DNA from: Phoronis australis
Lineage: Eukaryota; Phoronida; Phoronidae
Reading direction: 5' to 3'
Length of the DNA: 64,000 bases
Assembly: GCA_002633005.1 (NCBI GenBank)
Contig: NMRA01000977.1
Coordinates: forward strand, 3,288-67,287
Numbering within the stretch: position 1 is the stretch's first letter; each line of letters starts with the position of its first letter. A program made the position numbers and the translations under genes. The notes beneath the pieces were generated by a model that worked only from the letters and a program-made list of their open reading frames with translations, was not told the DNA's origin and ran no database searches. Positions 1 to 11,559 of the stretch are shown in pieces.

Positions 1-83
<83 letters not shown>

Positions 84-90
84 GTGGTGG
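1..90. repeat. (TGA)n microsatellite
   Basis: An uninterrupted run of the trinucleotide TGA/GAT fills the first 80 or so bases and decays into GGT units before unique sequence begins. The window edge cuts the array, so its true length is unknown. Confidence 0.97.
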
Positions 91-227
91 TCACGGTGTG
101 ACAATAACTGACTCTGCGCGTGCGTATTACTGGAATTATTATGGGAAGTTATTGACAGCAACCTGTTTAACAATATGAAAAGGAATTCTTTAAAATTGTA
201 GGACAAAATTACATATTAATATTTTGA

Positions 228-665
228 TGACCTTTGCACTAATTGACCCTATCCGGTGCATTATAAGCGTCTTTAGGAGAATCATTGCAAAGCCCATGGA
301 AAATGTGTTTAATGCTGAGAATCACAGTTGTCTAACTGTTGACACATCAGAATACTTACTGATTCAAAAGGTCAAATTTTCAGAAGAAAAATGCACCTAA
401 TGACCTCATGTTTGCACTAAATGACCTCAAACGTTGGTTTCCGATTTGATTTACCTGTGGCAATCAGACCTGTCAATTTGAAGTGTCTAGCTCAAATTTT
501 TAGTTTGCACCTAATATTACTCAGAAAAGTAATTTTTTAAGTTGCCATATTGACTTATACCAGTGTACCAAATTTGAAAATAATACCTTCTAAAATAAAG
601 AAGGAGTAGCATTTTAAAAATTATATGACCTTTGCACCAAACGACCTCTTCCGGTGCAATATGGA
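228..665. repeat. Dispersed repeat with recurring GACCTTTGCAC motif
   Basis: Two related segments, near 228-270 and 624-665, share a motif of about 35 bases beginning TGACCTTTGCAC and ending TCCGGTGCA. A third, poorer version lies near 400-430. This looks like an old interspersed repeat with internal duplication. No coding sequence is apparent; the short ORF at 625-900 lies within it and ends in a lysine/asparagine-rich low-complexity stretch made by AAG/AAT repeats. Confidence 0.5.
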
Positions 666-835
666 ATATGATTATATAACGAAACAAAATTTATATTATG
701 TCGAGAATCATATGCTAAATTTAAAGACCGTACCTGCACCCAATTTGGAGTTATTAAGCCTCAAAGTTGGCCGGAAGAAGAATAAGAATAATAAGAATAA
801 GAAGAATAAAATTGAAGAAAACCCACGAACAACAG

Positions 836-861
836 TACTCTGCGCTCGCACGCGCAGAGTA
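836..861. repeat. Perfect 10-bp stem hairpin
   Basis: TACTCTGCGC at 836-845 and its exact reverse complement at 852-861 flank a 6-nt loop. A half-copy (CTCTGCGCGTGCG) lies near 112-124. The GC-rich stem in AT-rich DNA could be a transposon end structure, but no adjoining CTRR or other Helitron terminus is seen. Confidence 0.6.
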
Positions 862-863
862 AT

Positions 864-2076
864 TATCTCAGATATTTCAATAATAAATCCAAAATTATGA
901 TTTATGTTAAAGTTTCAGTCTCTTTACAGCAATAATATTACTCTGTGATAATGTCTAAGTGTTTTGTACCTACATGAACTGATTCAGGGTTTTGTTATTT
1001 TTATTAAATAGTCTCATCTCAAATTTAATTATTTTTAGTTCGATTTTTTTGTTTTTTGGTGTAAATTTGCTTGAAGTCACTTCTATTAAGTTTAACTATT
1101 GTGTATGAATGTGGTTATCTATATCTTATAATTTCTTGACATTATAGTCAACCACAAAAGACTTTATTTGTAAGGACTAGTTAGATCCTGTTGCCGTGGG
1201 ATGCACCGCAGGTGTTTCTCTCGTGATGTAGCACAAGTGATTTGTTTAAGACTAATAATGGAATCATAAGATTTAAGTCAAAATTATATTGTTTGCACCC
1301 GACGACATTCCAGATTTTCAGAGTCACCACAGACTAATTTCTATGTCCAGAAATTCAAGGAGGCGGAACATCTCGGCTAATTCCGTGGCCTCAAATCGAG
1401 GTTACGTCAGTACTCGGGTTGAAGCGGAAGCTGGGAGTGTCCCATTGACCAAGGGTTGATGGGTTTGATTATTGTCAAAAATCAAATTATTATTGGCATC
1501 GAACGTGACATATTACTCATTTGTGTGCTAATTTATAATATCCTGCAACATGTAAATAAGTGTTTTTGTTTACTGAAATTATACAAAAATGTTGTGTGAG
1601 GAATTACTGATGACCTACTTCCCTTACGCATAGTTCAACTGTCAAAACGTCCATGCCCACATGGTACATGTTTTGTGTTGGCGCTTTGTTTGGATTTACG
1701 AAGGAATGGGGCGGATCATGTCTTCTAAAAGGTAAGATGTCATTCACAATATGTAACTATCTACCTGTGGTTCTTATTTATTTTGTTGTATGAGCCGATC
1801 AAGCCGGGCATGAAACGGGATACCTGCTAAATCTGTTGTGTACAAATGATTGCAAACTGAGCTACTTGCTGACATTGAGAGCACGTGGACACCCATTGCA
1901 TGGTTGCTGCAACGCGACCCAGTCGATAACTTTTACGCTTGCGACGTGGTGTTTGAGACAGTCCAACGGGCTTAGACTAATCGGGCCAAGAACTGAACTG
2001 AGTTGAACTGGTTCAAACAATATTCAAGTTTTATATTTATTATTTTCGCAATGCATGATCTGATAAGCCTAAAACT
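864..2076. other. Non-coding stretch, nothing recognised
   Basis: AT-rich sequence without a convincing ORF, splice-flanked exon or inverted repeat that I could identify. Confidence 0.5.
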
Positions 2077-2079
2077 AAT

Positions 2080-3535
2080 AGTAGGGAGGACAACGTTTTT
2101 TATTATTTTTTTTACAATACCCATGTGTCATACATTTTTGAAAAGCCCTTGGTGTGAGAAATGAAATGGTGCAAAAATCAGAAAAATTGGATAAGCGGTT
2201 AATAAGAAAATGGCCGTTAAAACGCGACGATTATGCGTAAAATATCTGCCTTTTTACATAATTTCGTAAAAAATAAAAGGATATACATGTGCATATAAAA
2301 AGATTCGTCTCATTGAGACAAACATGGTGGTGTGTATTATATAAAGTTTGGATCGATTTCTACAGAGATATTGCTATTTAAGTGTGTTGTTAGCATGTAG
2401 AACAGGCATCATGTTTGATGAAATTACACAGCTTAAAAGGTAAAGAGCAAAGATACCACTACCACATCAGCTCAGAAATATATACATTTGAGCTAGGAGG
2501 AAATTTCACATCAAATCACAAGATCACATTGGTGGATTTGGGGGGGGCAAGGGAGCCTGGCCCGTGGTCCCCCTAAAACTCCCAAATTTCATTTGGCAGT
2601 TTGAGGATGCAAATATCTTATGGGTAAAATCCTGCGTAATACTCTGCCCTGCCCCCCACTCCTATCTAAAAATCCTAGATGTGCCCTTGAATACTACGTG
2701 GGCAACACATCATTGCCTGACAGTGACAGGGGGCTGGAATGGGGGAGGCTATAGCTCCCATACTTTTTTCAGTACTGCCACCCATGTACTGTTAGATCGT
2801 ATCATGGCAAACATCAGAAAGTAGACAAAAGACCTTTTGGGTAAACAAATCACTCTTAACATAAAGGATTTCATCATTAACGCAACAAAAACTTTGTAAC
2901 AACTTTATTTCGAACGGTGAAGTTGCGATGCCATTGAACTTCAACGTAGCCGCTGGTGGCGCTCACATGCGGCGACTTAGTGAACTAACCACTGTTGTTT
3001 GAAAAGTGCCAATGCGCAGCAGTTTGACAGAATTTCTGAAAATGAAATAATTACCAATTAAAAGAGTGATAAATTCCTCATCTAAAAATTGGGGGGGGGG
3101 GGCATATTGCGCAACTGGAAAAACATCAATCTCCCGACCGACCAAAATTAGGCCTTCCGGACGATCGAAAACTCGCCATGAAAACTTGGCCTTGACCTCG
3201 AGAAAACAACTTGAAGAGATGCGCACGCATCTAAACTACATCCTGACCAAATTTCATGTTTGTATTTGGATAGGAGGAACAAGAGGTACTTTTTCGAAAG
3301 TTGATCGCATGGCGGAAAATCGTGCGCTGGAAAAAGCTTACAAAAAATGATTTATCAGTGATAATTTGAGACAAAAAGATTGCAAACTTACAAATAAAGA
3401 CTAAGGTAACGATTTATAACACAAAATTGTCTTAAGTTAACTTTGAAGTCTGAAATCGGGTAATTTACCAACGTGGGTTTTACACGGAGGCAGATATGGA
3501 GCACCATGACCTACTTTTTGACTGTCCTCCCTACT
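2080..3535. mobile_element. TIR element of 1.46 kb with AAT target duplication
   Basis: AGTAGGGAGGACA at 2080-2092 is matched by its exact reverse complement at 3523-3535. AAT immediately precedes the left end (2077-2079) and immediately follows the right end (3536-3538), giving a candidate 3-bp target site duplication. The interior has no transposase that I recognise. It includes a G-rich/C-rich patch around 2540-2720, related in style to the one at 7965-8120, and a 12-G run at 3091-3102. A 3-bp duplication is typical of PIF/Harbinger and some other superfamilies, but AAT is not the usual TWA, so the superfamily is left open. Confidence 0.5.
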
Positions 3536-3686
3536 AATAGTCGAATTCGAGTCACTAACTTATGCAACAAAAAGTTTTAGCGCAACTATTCTAGCTAGCA
3601 ATTTCAATTTTCAAAATGTGTTGATTTTATCCTCTACAAAAATATTCAGTATATCTCCATTGGTGTCTGCGAATATTACTTGTTTT

Positions 3687-4527
3687 GGTAATTGTTTACA
3701 ATATGACGACAATGACTTAGACATATGATTTTGGTATTGTTCGATTCCTCGCACCGTCATCTTGGCTCGGCCGTTGCTAGGCTGGATACGACTGGGTTCA
3801 TGAACTCGGTTTATTTACGAGTTCTCAGGGCCTCCACTGGGGGCGCCAGTATGCTTGTGACGTCAGTGGACAAAAGTGGAATTGGCCAACATTCACCATT
3901 CTGTGTTGGCACTATTTCCCATTCCCGGTGGACACCGCCATCTTTGCTCAACTCAAGATTACAGTGACACCTACTGTTAATGAATGAAACAGCATCATTG
4001 ATTCTGAATGGTGTTTGCCTGCGCGAGATTCCCGCTAAAGTTTCTGACATAATATTGATGAACAAGTAGAAGCATTTTACCTTTTCCATTTTTTTTGAGT
4101 TGTGACCATTTGACCATTTTTCCACGAAATTGTCTGAAGTGATACTCTTTTCACAAATTTGGACCTCAAAAACAACCTCCGCTGTTTTGGCGGATTCTTG
4201 TTAGTAGATGCGTATATCAGGGTCACCATAGGATCGAATTCGAATCCTTGGTTCCGTAACTCGGGCAGGGGACTGACGGCTCTCGGTCAATTTGAACTTA
4301 TGAAAAGCGACGATCTGCAAGTCGGTAGATTAGTTCAGTTTTTGACCGACAGGTGACTCTGACTCCTTCCATTCAACATGGCGGTATTACTGCCGCGTAC
4401 CAGGAAATAGTGCTAGAAGAAATTTCACGATAAAATACTAAAGGAACGGGGTAGGAGATATTTGGAAAGATAACATTGCGAGGAATCGAACGATACCAAA
4501 ATCATTGTCTTAGTGTAAACAATTACC
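3687..4527. mobile_element. TIR element with perfect 8-bp TSD (CTTGTTTT)
   Basis: An inverted repeat of roughly 50-60 bp bounds this element: GGTAATTGTTTACA at 3687-3700 and its reverse complement at 4514-4527, with similarity continuing inward to a shared GTTCGATTCCTCGC. CTTGTTTT occurs directly outside both ends (3679-3686 and 4528-4535), an exact 8-bp target site duplication. That length fits hAT, P or Merlin-type elements. The interior encodes nothing recognisable, so it is non-autonomous. A partial, diverged copy lies at 32925-33472. Confidence 0.8.
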
Positions 4528-4535
4528 CTTGTTTT

Positions 4536-6094
4536 TCCACAATTCTTCCACTATGCATAGGCGGTTGATTGTCCGTGTCAAATATGGGTCACTTAAAAAT
4601 ATATGGTCCAAAACGCACCAGAATTGGCTAAAATAATAATAATAGTGCAGTTTCTAATATTTTCTGTTAAGTAACTACCCAAATGAGATGAGTAAGGAGA
4701 TGTGCTGGCATAAGGAGATGTGCTGGTATTTGCACTATTTACAAACTGCGGTTTTCAAAGAAGTTTGACGAAACGTGTGACTTTCACAATGGTTTAGAAT
4801 CAATAATTCTCTTTTCTGTTTACGTTTCCTGCACAAGAATTAGCTATCCTAAATTAAAGAAAATTTGTCGATAGTAAAGACCACCTCCAAAATGGAGACT
4901 TCCATTTCTGTTTCCGCTTCCGCCAAAATAAGATGTCAAGGAAAGCACTGATTTCTAAATCAGCCAATGGCATTCGAGTAAGAACTAGGTAAGCAGGTTC
5001 ACATATTACGATATCAACTTAGGGCAGTTTTCCTCGGCAATAAGATGACATCGAGAACAAAACAGTTTCGGCATTTCTGCCAGTGCTGCTGACTTCTTTC
5101 ATTAAATTACTTATTTTTTCTGTTTTGGGATTATGCTTCATTTAAACCTTGCTGGTACCACAGGGACGATTTTAATTTGCAAAGTTTGGGGACAGTTGTG
5201 TTCCAAGCTGGTTATGTGTCTAATGAATGTGTTGTGTTGTGTTGTGTTGTGTTGTGTTGATGCTCCATTTAAAGTGAGACAAGTTGTTCTACTGGAAGTC
5301 TGTGTATTGGCAGTGTGCTTGAGACTCTATTGCTCCATTGTCTCATGTGATCATTACTGTCAATGATTCCTATGACCCTTACCTGTTGAATTACTTGTTT
5401 TTACCTTGTATTCTGTTACACATTATGTATTTTTCTATTGGAGAATTCAGGTAAGAGTTTTAATACTTAACAAACAATGTGATTCCAAATTGCTCTGCTG
5501 ATTTATTTTTCACTGGGTGTTTTTAGCGCTTCTCGACTAAATCTTCCTTTGCTTAATGATGTTGTTGTGCCTCCCTTGATTAGAGAGTGCTATAGACCTA
5601 ATTCACGTGGTGGATATTAAAATCCAAAACGAGGCTCACTACGATAAACAAATAGGAAGTTGACATTGAAATGGCCGGTCTTTCGTGTCCAACCTGGATA
5701 TTAGATATTAAAAATGTGTCGGTAGTTAACCATAGGTTCGAAACATGAAAAGTAAATATGACCAAACTGCGACGATAGTAGTGTTACACATTAGCTATTA
5801 TGCTGAATGCAGGGTTACGTTTCTTCTTATAAATTGTTGAAAAAAATTCTTTCTACACGAACCAGGTCATCTGCTTGTATTGTTGGCACAGTGGTGGCTC
5901 ATAACATTTTGCTGTCATGTGCAATTAGTCACATCTGGTTTAATTTGTTGATCAAGAATATTAACATCATGTGGCATAGCCCGCCTAAGTTCTGGTGAGG
6001 TAGGGACTACCGGAACTAACATTTGATTTGTCATTGATCTGAAAGAATATCTGGTGTTATAAATTATACTTTCATTAAAATATAAACCCAGGCT
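4536..6094. other. Non-coding stretch with short tandem repeat
   Basis: No gene is recognised. The segment contains the pentamer array listed separately. Confidence 0.45.
5229..5258. repeat. (GTGTT)6 microsatellite
   Basis: Six perfect copies of the pentamer GTGTT in a row. Confidence 0.95.
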
Positions 6095-6527
6095 CGTAAC
6101 TATTTGACGGTCATCTCTGTCTGGGCGTTGGGGCATCCGTTGTTCGGTGTCTGGCATCCCCAGCTGTATCATCTAAACCCCTTACAGGATCTTGATGAGG
6201 TTTGGTAGACAGGTCCCTATGAAGCTGACGACGGATGACGACAAAATTTCGGACCTCTCCTACTACAGGTGTGACCCCAAGTGGCAATTTTAATTTTTTA
6301 CGCTCTATCTTCGCAAGTCCTAAATGGATTTTCATGAAATTTGACAGTTGTTATATTAGCGAGATGAGGCTATCCTTCGGTATTCGTATGGATTCAATGT
6401 GTTTTGCGCCATCTAGTGGAGTGGTCATTTGTAGTGTTTTCGAGTCTGGTTTTTGGTGTCCGCTCTTCTATCAACCAAACCTCTCTAGGGATGATTTTCA
6501 AAATTGAACTATATGCTCTTACTGTGA
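6095..6527. repeat. Diverged copy of the long interspersed repeat
   Basis: Shares with 9000-9860 and 34838-36562 the recurring phrases GGATTTTCATGAAATTTG, GACGCTATCC-like text, GCCATCTAGTGG and CTATCAACCAAACC. It abuts the LINE endonuclease fragment and seems to truncate it just after the GDFNI motif. Confidence 0.7.
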
Positions 6528-7150
6528 TATTAAAATCACCTGCCAACATGACATGAGAGTTGGTTTGCCCAAGTTTATTAACCAATGGATTAAAATCATC
6601 TAGAAATGTCCGTATGTTTCAATTGTCATTTTCTTTGGGAGGTTTATAAATATTGCCAACAATAACATTTTTCCTATGAATGATCCCAACTAAGGTCACA
6701 AATAGTGACTCAAAAACTGTAGAATCACTTAATTTTGGAGGTTTTATACTCCAATGAATTGTGGATGTAAATAATAAGGCCACCATGGCCACAACATTTC
6801 TTACCCTGTAATTATCAATTTGAAACAATGAGAGGTTATTATCATCAAGCCAAGTTTCCTGCTGACAAATTACACTAAAGTTAAAATTCAACTGGGACAG
6901 TTGACGGAGAAACAGGAACAGGCTATCAAACTTAGCTCAGATAACATACAAAAGTCATCTTTGTGTTTAAGAGCAAAAGCTCTAAATGAATCACTATCAT
7001 AATAGGGAGAGGACTTGAGTGCACCAGACCCAATATCATCATTTTTATCACCAAGCAAATGAACAAAAATATTGACATTAATACCACCAAAGTTATTTAA
7101 CATATCCATGTAGTGTAATAAAGTGTATACTGCAACGAAAATAAAGATCA
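6528..7150 (-). pseudogene. Non-LTR retrotransposon endonuclease domain, fragment
   Basis: Minus-strand reading frames spell parts of an apurinic-type endonuclease (exonuclease-endonuclease-phosphatase fold) from a LINE ORF2. Upstream is a stretch resembling the lead-in to LINE endonucleases (SPYYDSDSFRAF). Then come SVICQQETWLDD, the QETWL catalytic-glutamate motif; a segment ending VIVGNIYKPPKEN, like the usual IYRPP motif; and HVMLAGDFNIT, the GDFNI metal/catalytic motif. The pieces lie in different frames, so it is broken, and the 6095-6527 repeat removes everything after GDFNI, including the reverse transcriptase. This endonuclease type nicks target DNA to start target-primed reverse transcription. 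The clade is not assigned; CR1/jockey-like is a guess. Confidence 0.8.
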
Positions 7151-7159
7151 ATGGCAAAA

Positions 7160-8589
7160 CAACAACACTGATAGGTGTCTAAGTGACACTAGCAGTGGAT
7201 GGAAATTTTCCCCAGGAGAGAATCATAATACAACAGAGTGGGCGGGCCTAAATGAAAGACGTGGAACCATAGATACTCGTAAAGAGATTCGCGACTCCGT
7301 GAAGTCTCGCGTCCTAACGCAAAAGTACGCAAAACTTCCGGTCTCGTGGCTAAGCCCGTCAAGCAAATTTTTTGAGTTTGAAATTAATTTGTTGTGTTTA
7401 ATACAAACTAAATCGCGTATACGAGTCATTAGTCGGATTATTGCTACGTGTCGAAATTAACTTGACAAGTTGTTGTTGATCGGCCCGCCTGCTGGCACAG
7501 TTCAGCACACGAATCGAGGAGTTTGGCCAAATGAAAAGGCTGACTTAATTGGATAATTCTTTTCATTTAGTTGAATTCTTTGACGTTTACGATGAAATCT
7601 AGTTTGAATTTTGTGATTTTGTATGAATTTTGGCTCGACCTAAATGTAGTTTCTCTTTCGTCACTACGTCTACGATACATAAGTCAGGCACTGGTATACC
7701 AATATAGCCAAAACTGAGCAAGAGCGAAGGTTTGCCATTTTTCATGATTTTCAGAAGCTCATATATATTAGCATAAAAAGTGGTGTAAAATGAAAAGTAT
7801 GCCAGCGAAATATTATAACTTTCTTCTTTATATATTGATATCCGTTTCAACAAAGGGGGGCATTCATGAATATTTTTAAAAATCGAAGTACTGCAGCACT
7901 TGAGAAGGGGATAAATTTTCGGTCGCTAAATGGCTGTTACTGAACCGATTTTAGTGATATGTATATCCAGGGGGGTCCAGGATTTTGTGTTAGGGGGACC
8001 AGAGCGAAGCATTAGCCAGGATTTTGCCATTCAGATATTGGCACTCCCGAACTGCCAAATGGTATCCGGGGGAATTTTTAAGGGGGGTGTAGCCCTCTTG
8101 GCACCTTCTAAATCCGCTATTGATGTCAAACTGTTTGCTGAAAAATTCTGCCTTAAGTGTTCACTTTTATTTTTTTGATAAAAGTATGGGAAAATGTAGT
8201 TTTTTAATTTAATACCTTGTCAATTTCTAACCTGGAAAAATCCTGCGTGTGTACTCTCAAGGTAACAATTATCATGTCCTAATCCATTCCTCATCAATTT
8301 TTTTCACCATTTATATTTAGCAATACTTCCAAAAAAGTTAAATTCAGTCATTTTTCAAGAACCATGTTAACCTTTCCAGGGTTAAAACTGAACTCAAATT
8401 TGATTGGTCAAATGGATTAAACAGAACCAGTCAAAACTTCTCTAAATTACATAAAGTGATAAAAATTGGTGAAATATTTTCATTAAAACAGTGCAGAATA
8501 TTGTTAAAATTCAACTTAACTTCAGTTTTGGGGATAGATTCAGTCTATTTTCTTCAAAAATAATTTTGTTACTCATTTTCTACCTTGTG
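7160..8589. other. Non-coding stretch with a G/C-rich MITE-like patch
   Basis: No gene recognised. Around 7965-8120 a patch begins CCAGGGGGGTCCAG and ends near CTAAATCCGCTA, the style of a common short DNA-transposon derivative whose ends carry GGCGGATTTA-type sequence. Its ends could not be matched to each other confidently. Confidence 0.35.
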
Positions 8590-8964
8590 GTGATGCTACC
8601 CGTTTCATGAGTGGATAGTTCCTGACAAATGTCTTTGATGACAGCTAGGTCAGACCATAGTGGGACACGGTCGTCGCGAAAGTATCAACGCTGTTGGGTT
8701 CTTTTTGAAGCGCTGTGTTACTTTGAAGTGTATAGTCATGGCTAAATACAAACGTAGCAGTGCCGCTGGTGGTCTAGAAGACCCGTGCAAAACTTTTTTG
8801 ATAAATTGAAGACGTTACTGTAGCCAAGTTTTAGGTCTGAAGGTACGTCATTGTTCGCATGTACACGTTCATGGACTGGGCGCTTATTTCAGCAAAGTTT
8901 GAAAACGCGTGGGGGGGGGCGCTTATAGGGGCATGGGCAGTTATTACGGCGAATACGGTATATG
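8590..8964 (-). mobile_element. Truncated member of the TACCGTATTCGCC TIR family
   Basis: The right edge reads TTATTACGGCGAATACGGTA, the reverse complement of the terminal repeat seen at 28925, 19233 and 61451. The inward sequence, including GTTTCATGAGTGGATAG and the TCTAGAAGACCCGTGCAAA region, matches the copies at 19233-20598 and 28927-29469. The other terminus is missing. The long interspersed repeat starts directly at its right edge, so it sits inside or against that repeat. Confidence 0.75.
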
Positions 8965-8965
8965 A

Positions 8966-9862
8966 TGTTAGCAACAGACGATGACGACTTTTGGACAGAT
9001 CCGCCTAGTGGCAATTTTATTTTTTTACGTTTACCTCTGTATCTTCACAAGTCTAACGGATTTTCATGAAATTTGGTATGTAGGCACCTATTAGTGCGAT
9101 GACGCTATCCTCCCGTTTTCGGATGGATTCGACCTAGTTTGCGACACTCAGTGGCCATTTTTACTGTTTCTTAGTTTGTTTTTTGGCATTCACCCCTCTA
9201 TCAACAAAACTGCTCTAAGTATGATTGTGAAAATTGGCATGTATGTTCTTACTATGAAGTGGACGGTTGACGCTGATTTTCCATGACTTTGATGACTGTG
9301 GCGCCTCCTAGTGGCAGTTTTTTTGTGCGCTCATGGCTGTATCTCCCAAACCGTTTGCAGGATCTTTACTAAATTTAGCAAGTGTATTTATGTGATGTTG
9401 ACAATGGACGATGACGACTTTAGGATGATTCCGACTACCGGTATGCCTCTAGTGGCAATTTAAGTATTTTACATTGACCTCTGTATTTTCATAGGTCTTC
9501 AGGTGTATACTTTGTGTTACTTCGTGACTATGAAGGAAAAGTTCCAAGTAGAAATTTGTTTCTGGCATTCTAATGCTGTGCTAATCTCGTATGTTGGTAA
9601 ATTTGTTTATAATTCTATGTTTCTATGGTGCTTTAAGCAACTGATGTATAGGATGTGCTTGTATTATGAAGATCACACACATTTTGCCCCTAGCCTATTG
9701 AGGAGACAATGACCATGCCTTTCCATTTTGCAAAGTACAACATACTACATATATGCCCTCTACTGGCCACTTTATGGTACCAATAAACAACCCTAGAAGG
9801 ATACCGTACACGGTGCAATTTTGGGCGCATTTCAACGCTCTGCGTTGCTCTTGTTAGAATTG
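8966..9862. repeat. Long interspersed repeat, 3' part
   Basis: Closely similar to 35700-36562, with phrases such as GCACCTATTAGTGCGATGAC and CCCAAACCGTTTGCAGG. It ends in the same way, with a block reading GGGCGCATTTCAACGCTCTG followed by TTGCTCTTGTT. The small ORF at 9503-9712 is matched by one at 36304-36516 simply because both belong to this repeat. No known protein domain is seen. Confidence 0.85.
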
Positions 9863-9869
9863 TTTTGAA

Positions 9870-10729
9870 ATATTTTGGAACAAAAGAAATATTTTCACCG
9901 AACCATGGTAATTCTTGAAGTGTTTTGTCGTTTTAAAAGTGGTTTGGTGATGATATCATGTTGTTAACCTAATGGTAAAGGACTCTCCGTCCCGTTTTAG
10001 CGACGCAATAAGCTATGGATTCCCAAATATAGTTGTCTGAACTTGATATTTTTTGTGGCCTGAAATTTTTGGGTGCTATTCACGGAAAAAGTCTAGTTTT
10101 GAGGATATAAAAATTAAATAACTCGAGAGCAGCCTAAACAATTTACAAAAAATATATGTACATGGCATGTCTAAAGCTACCATTTTAGACTATTGAAGTG
10201 TTTTTCATGAAATTTGTATTTTGCTTTGCTCTGACACCTATATTTTGTAAAACATAGTATGCAAAGGGTATTCCTTCTCAGAAATGTATGCAACGCTTTA
10301 TGAAATGTTGTTATGTTTTTTCCTGTTTGTCATTGTAAAAATCAATTTCATTGTATATTCGTGTTGCCATTTTTCACTTAAGAATTGTCAAGTAAGGCGG
10401 TGGAATCCCATTGGAACTAGGAAAATAAAAAAAGAAAAATGTATATTTTGTGTGTGCTGTGCTATCTGATAACCACTAAAAGGGCTGACAGAACACCTTT
10501 CATAACCTGAGTCTTTCCCTCACATGTTCTCTATTTCAAATTTTGTGGTACTTGGTGGTTTTATTTCATGTTATAACCTTTTTTCTTCTGCAGGCAAAAA
10601 TATAACACTTAAAGGTGAATTCCCTTCACTGTGTATAAAGTACAAAAACTTAATTTATAAAAAATATACTATACAAGTTTCCTTTCGAACACTGAATATA
10701 TGTTGGCGTCACAAAACCCTAAAGAAAAT
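9870..10729. other. Non-coding stretch, nothing recognised
   Basis: AT-rich sequence. The small ORFs at 10284-10469 and 10524-10787 show no recognisable domain or composition difference. Confidence 0.45.
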
Positions 10730-11559
10730 TACCGTAATCGTTCGTTGTCATGCCCATGCTCAGTTAACCGCCCATCCCCGACTTTAAGTGGATTTTCGAT
10801 TTAACCGCCCACCTCTCGGTTAAGCGCCCATCCCCGACTTTTAAAGAATGAAGATTTAGCGCCTAATGCTAAGGAAACGCGCGATTCCCCGACTTGTAGA
10901 AAAAGATCGATGATCACAATGAGTGCAACGAGGCCGGGACTCCGAGACGGTGGTTTAGCAATCTGAATTACAATACTGGTAACGAGTTATTGTCTTGGGT
11001 CATGAACTCACTTCAAAATATAATACTTGAACCTTTTTGTCACTTTATTTTATTCCCTTGTTTGCAAAGTTTAAGAAAATCGCCGGCGTCAAAACTTCCG
11101 CGTTCAGCGACTGCCGCACTGAGTTTCCGTCTGCAGTGCACTAGATAAATCATATATTCGAAAAAATCAGGCCAGAGAAATGTGACAATGGTTTTGCCAA
11201 CCCTCCAAATTCTATTAAGCTCTCGTATTTTGAACAAATCTCACAACTGACGGAAAGATGTCAAATTCTCAATATTTTGATGAATATAATTGCCGGGTTA
11301 TAGAGGATGTGGGGCGACCGAAGGGACAGTACAAGTGCCTTATTGGGTTACCGATTTCGTTGCTGCCTGTCGATTTCTGAATTCAAACGTTGGCAATAAT
11401 GTTGTCTGTCGTAATAAGCGCCCATGTTCGGTTAACCGCCCATCCCCTACTTTAGGTGGATTTTCGATTTAACTGCCCACTGCTCGGTTAACCGCCTTCC
11501 CCGATTTTTTGGATTCGCCAATTTAACCGTCCAGGGCATTAACCCGAACGATTACGGTA
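10730..11559. mobile_element. TIR element with 15-bp ends TACCGTAATCGTTCG
   Basis: TACCGTAATCGTTCG at 10730-10744 is exactly inverted at 11545-11559. Subterminal copies of AACCGCCCATCCCCGACTTT occur in inverted arrangement near both ends. If the outer TA on each side is the target duplication, the element proper is CCG...CGG, similar in style to the TACCGTATTCGCC family. No coding capacity is seen. Confidence 0.7.

Noticed and set aside
836-861. Helitron 3' hairpin
   Set aside because: No CTRR end or flanking A/T target follows the stem, and no Rep/helicase sequence was seen.
3066-3350. ORFs on both strands around the 12-G run
   Set aside because: Overlapping opposite-strand frames inside a TIR element, one spanning a G homopolymer; no domain.
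9503-9712. ORF similar to another at 36304-36516, as a conserved gene
   Set aside because: Both lie in copies of the same interspersed repeat; the shared peptide follows from DNA identity and matches no known domain.
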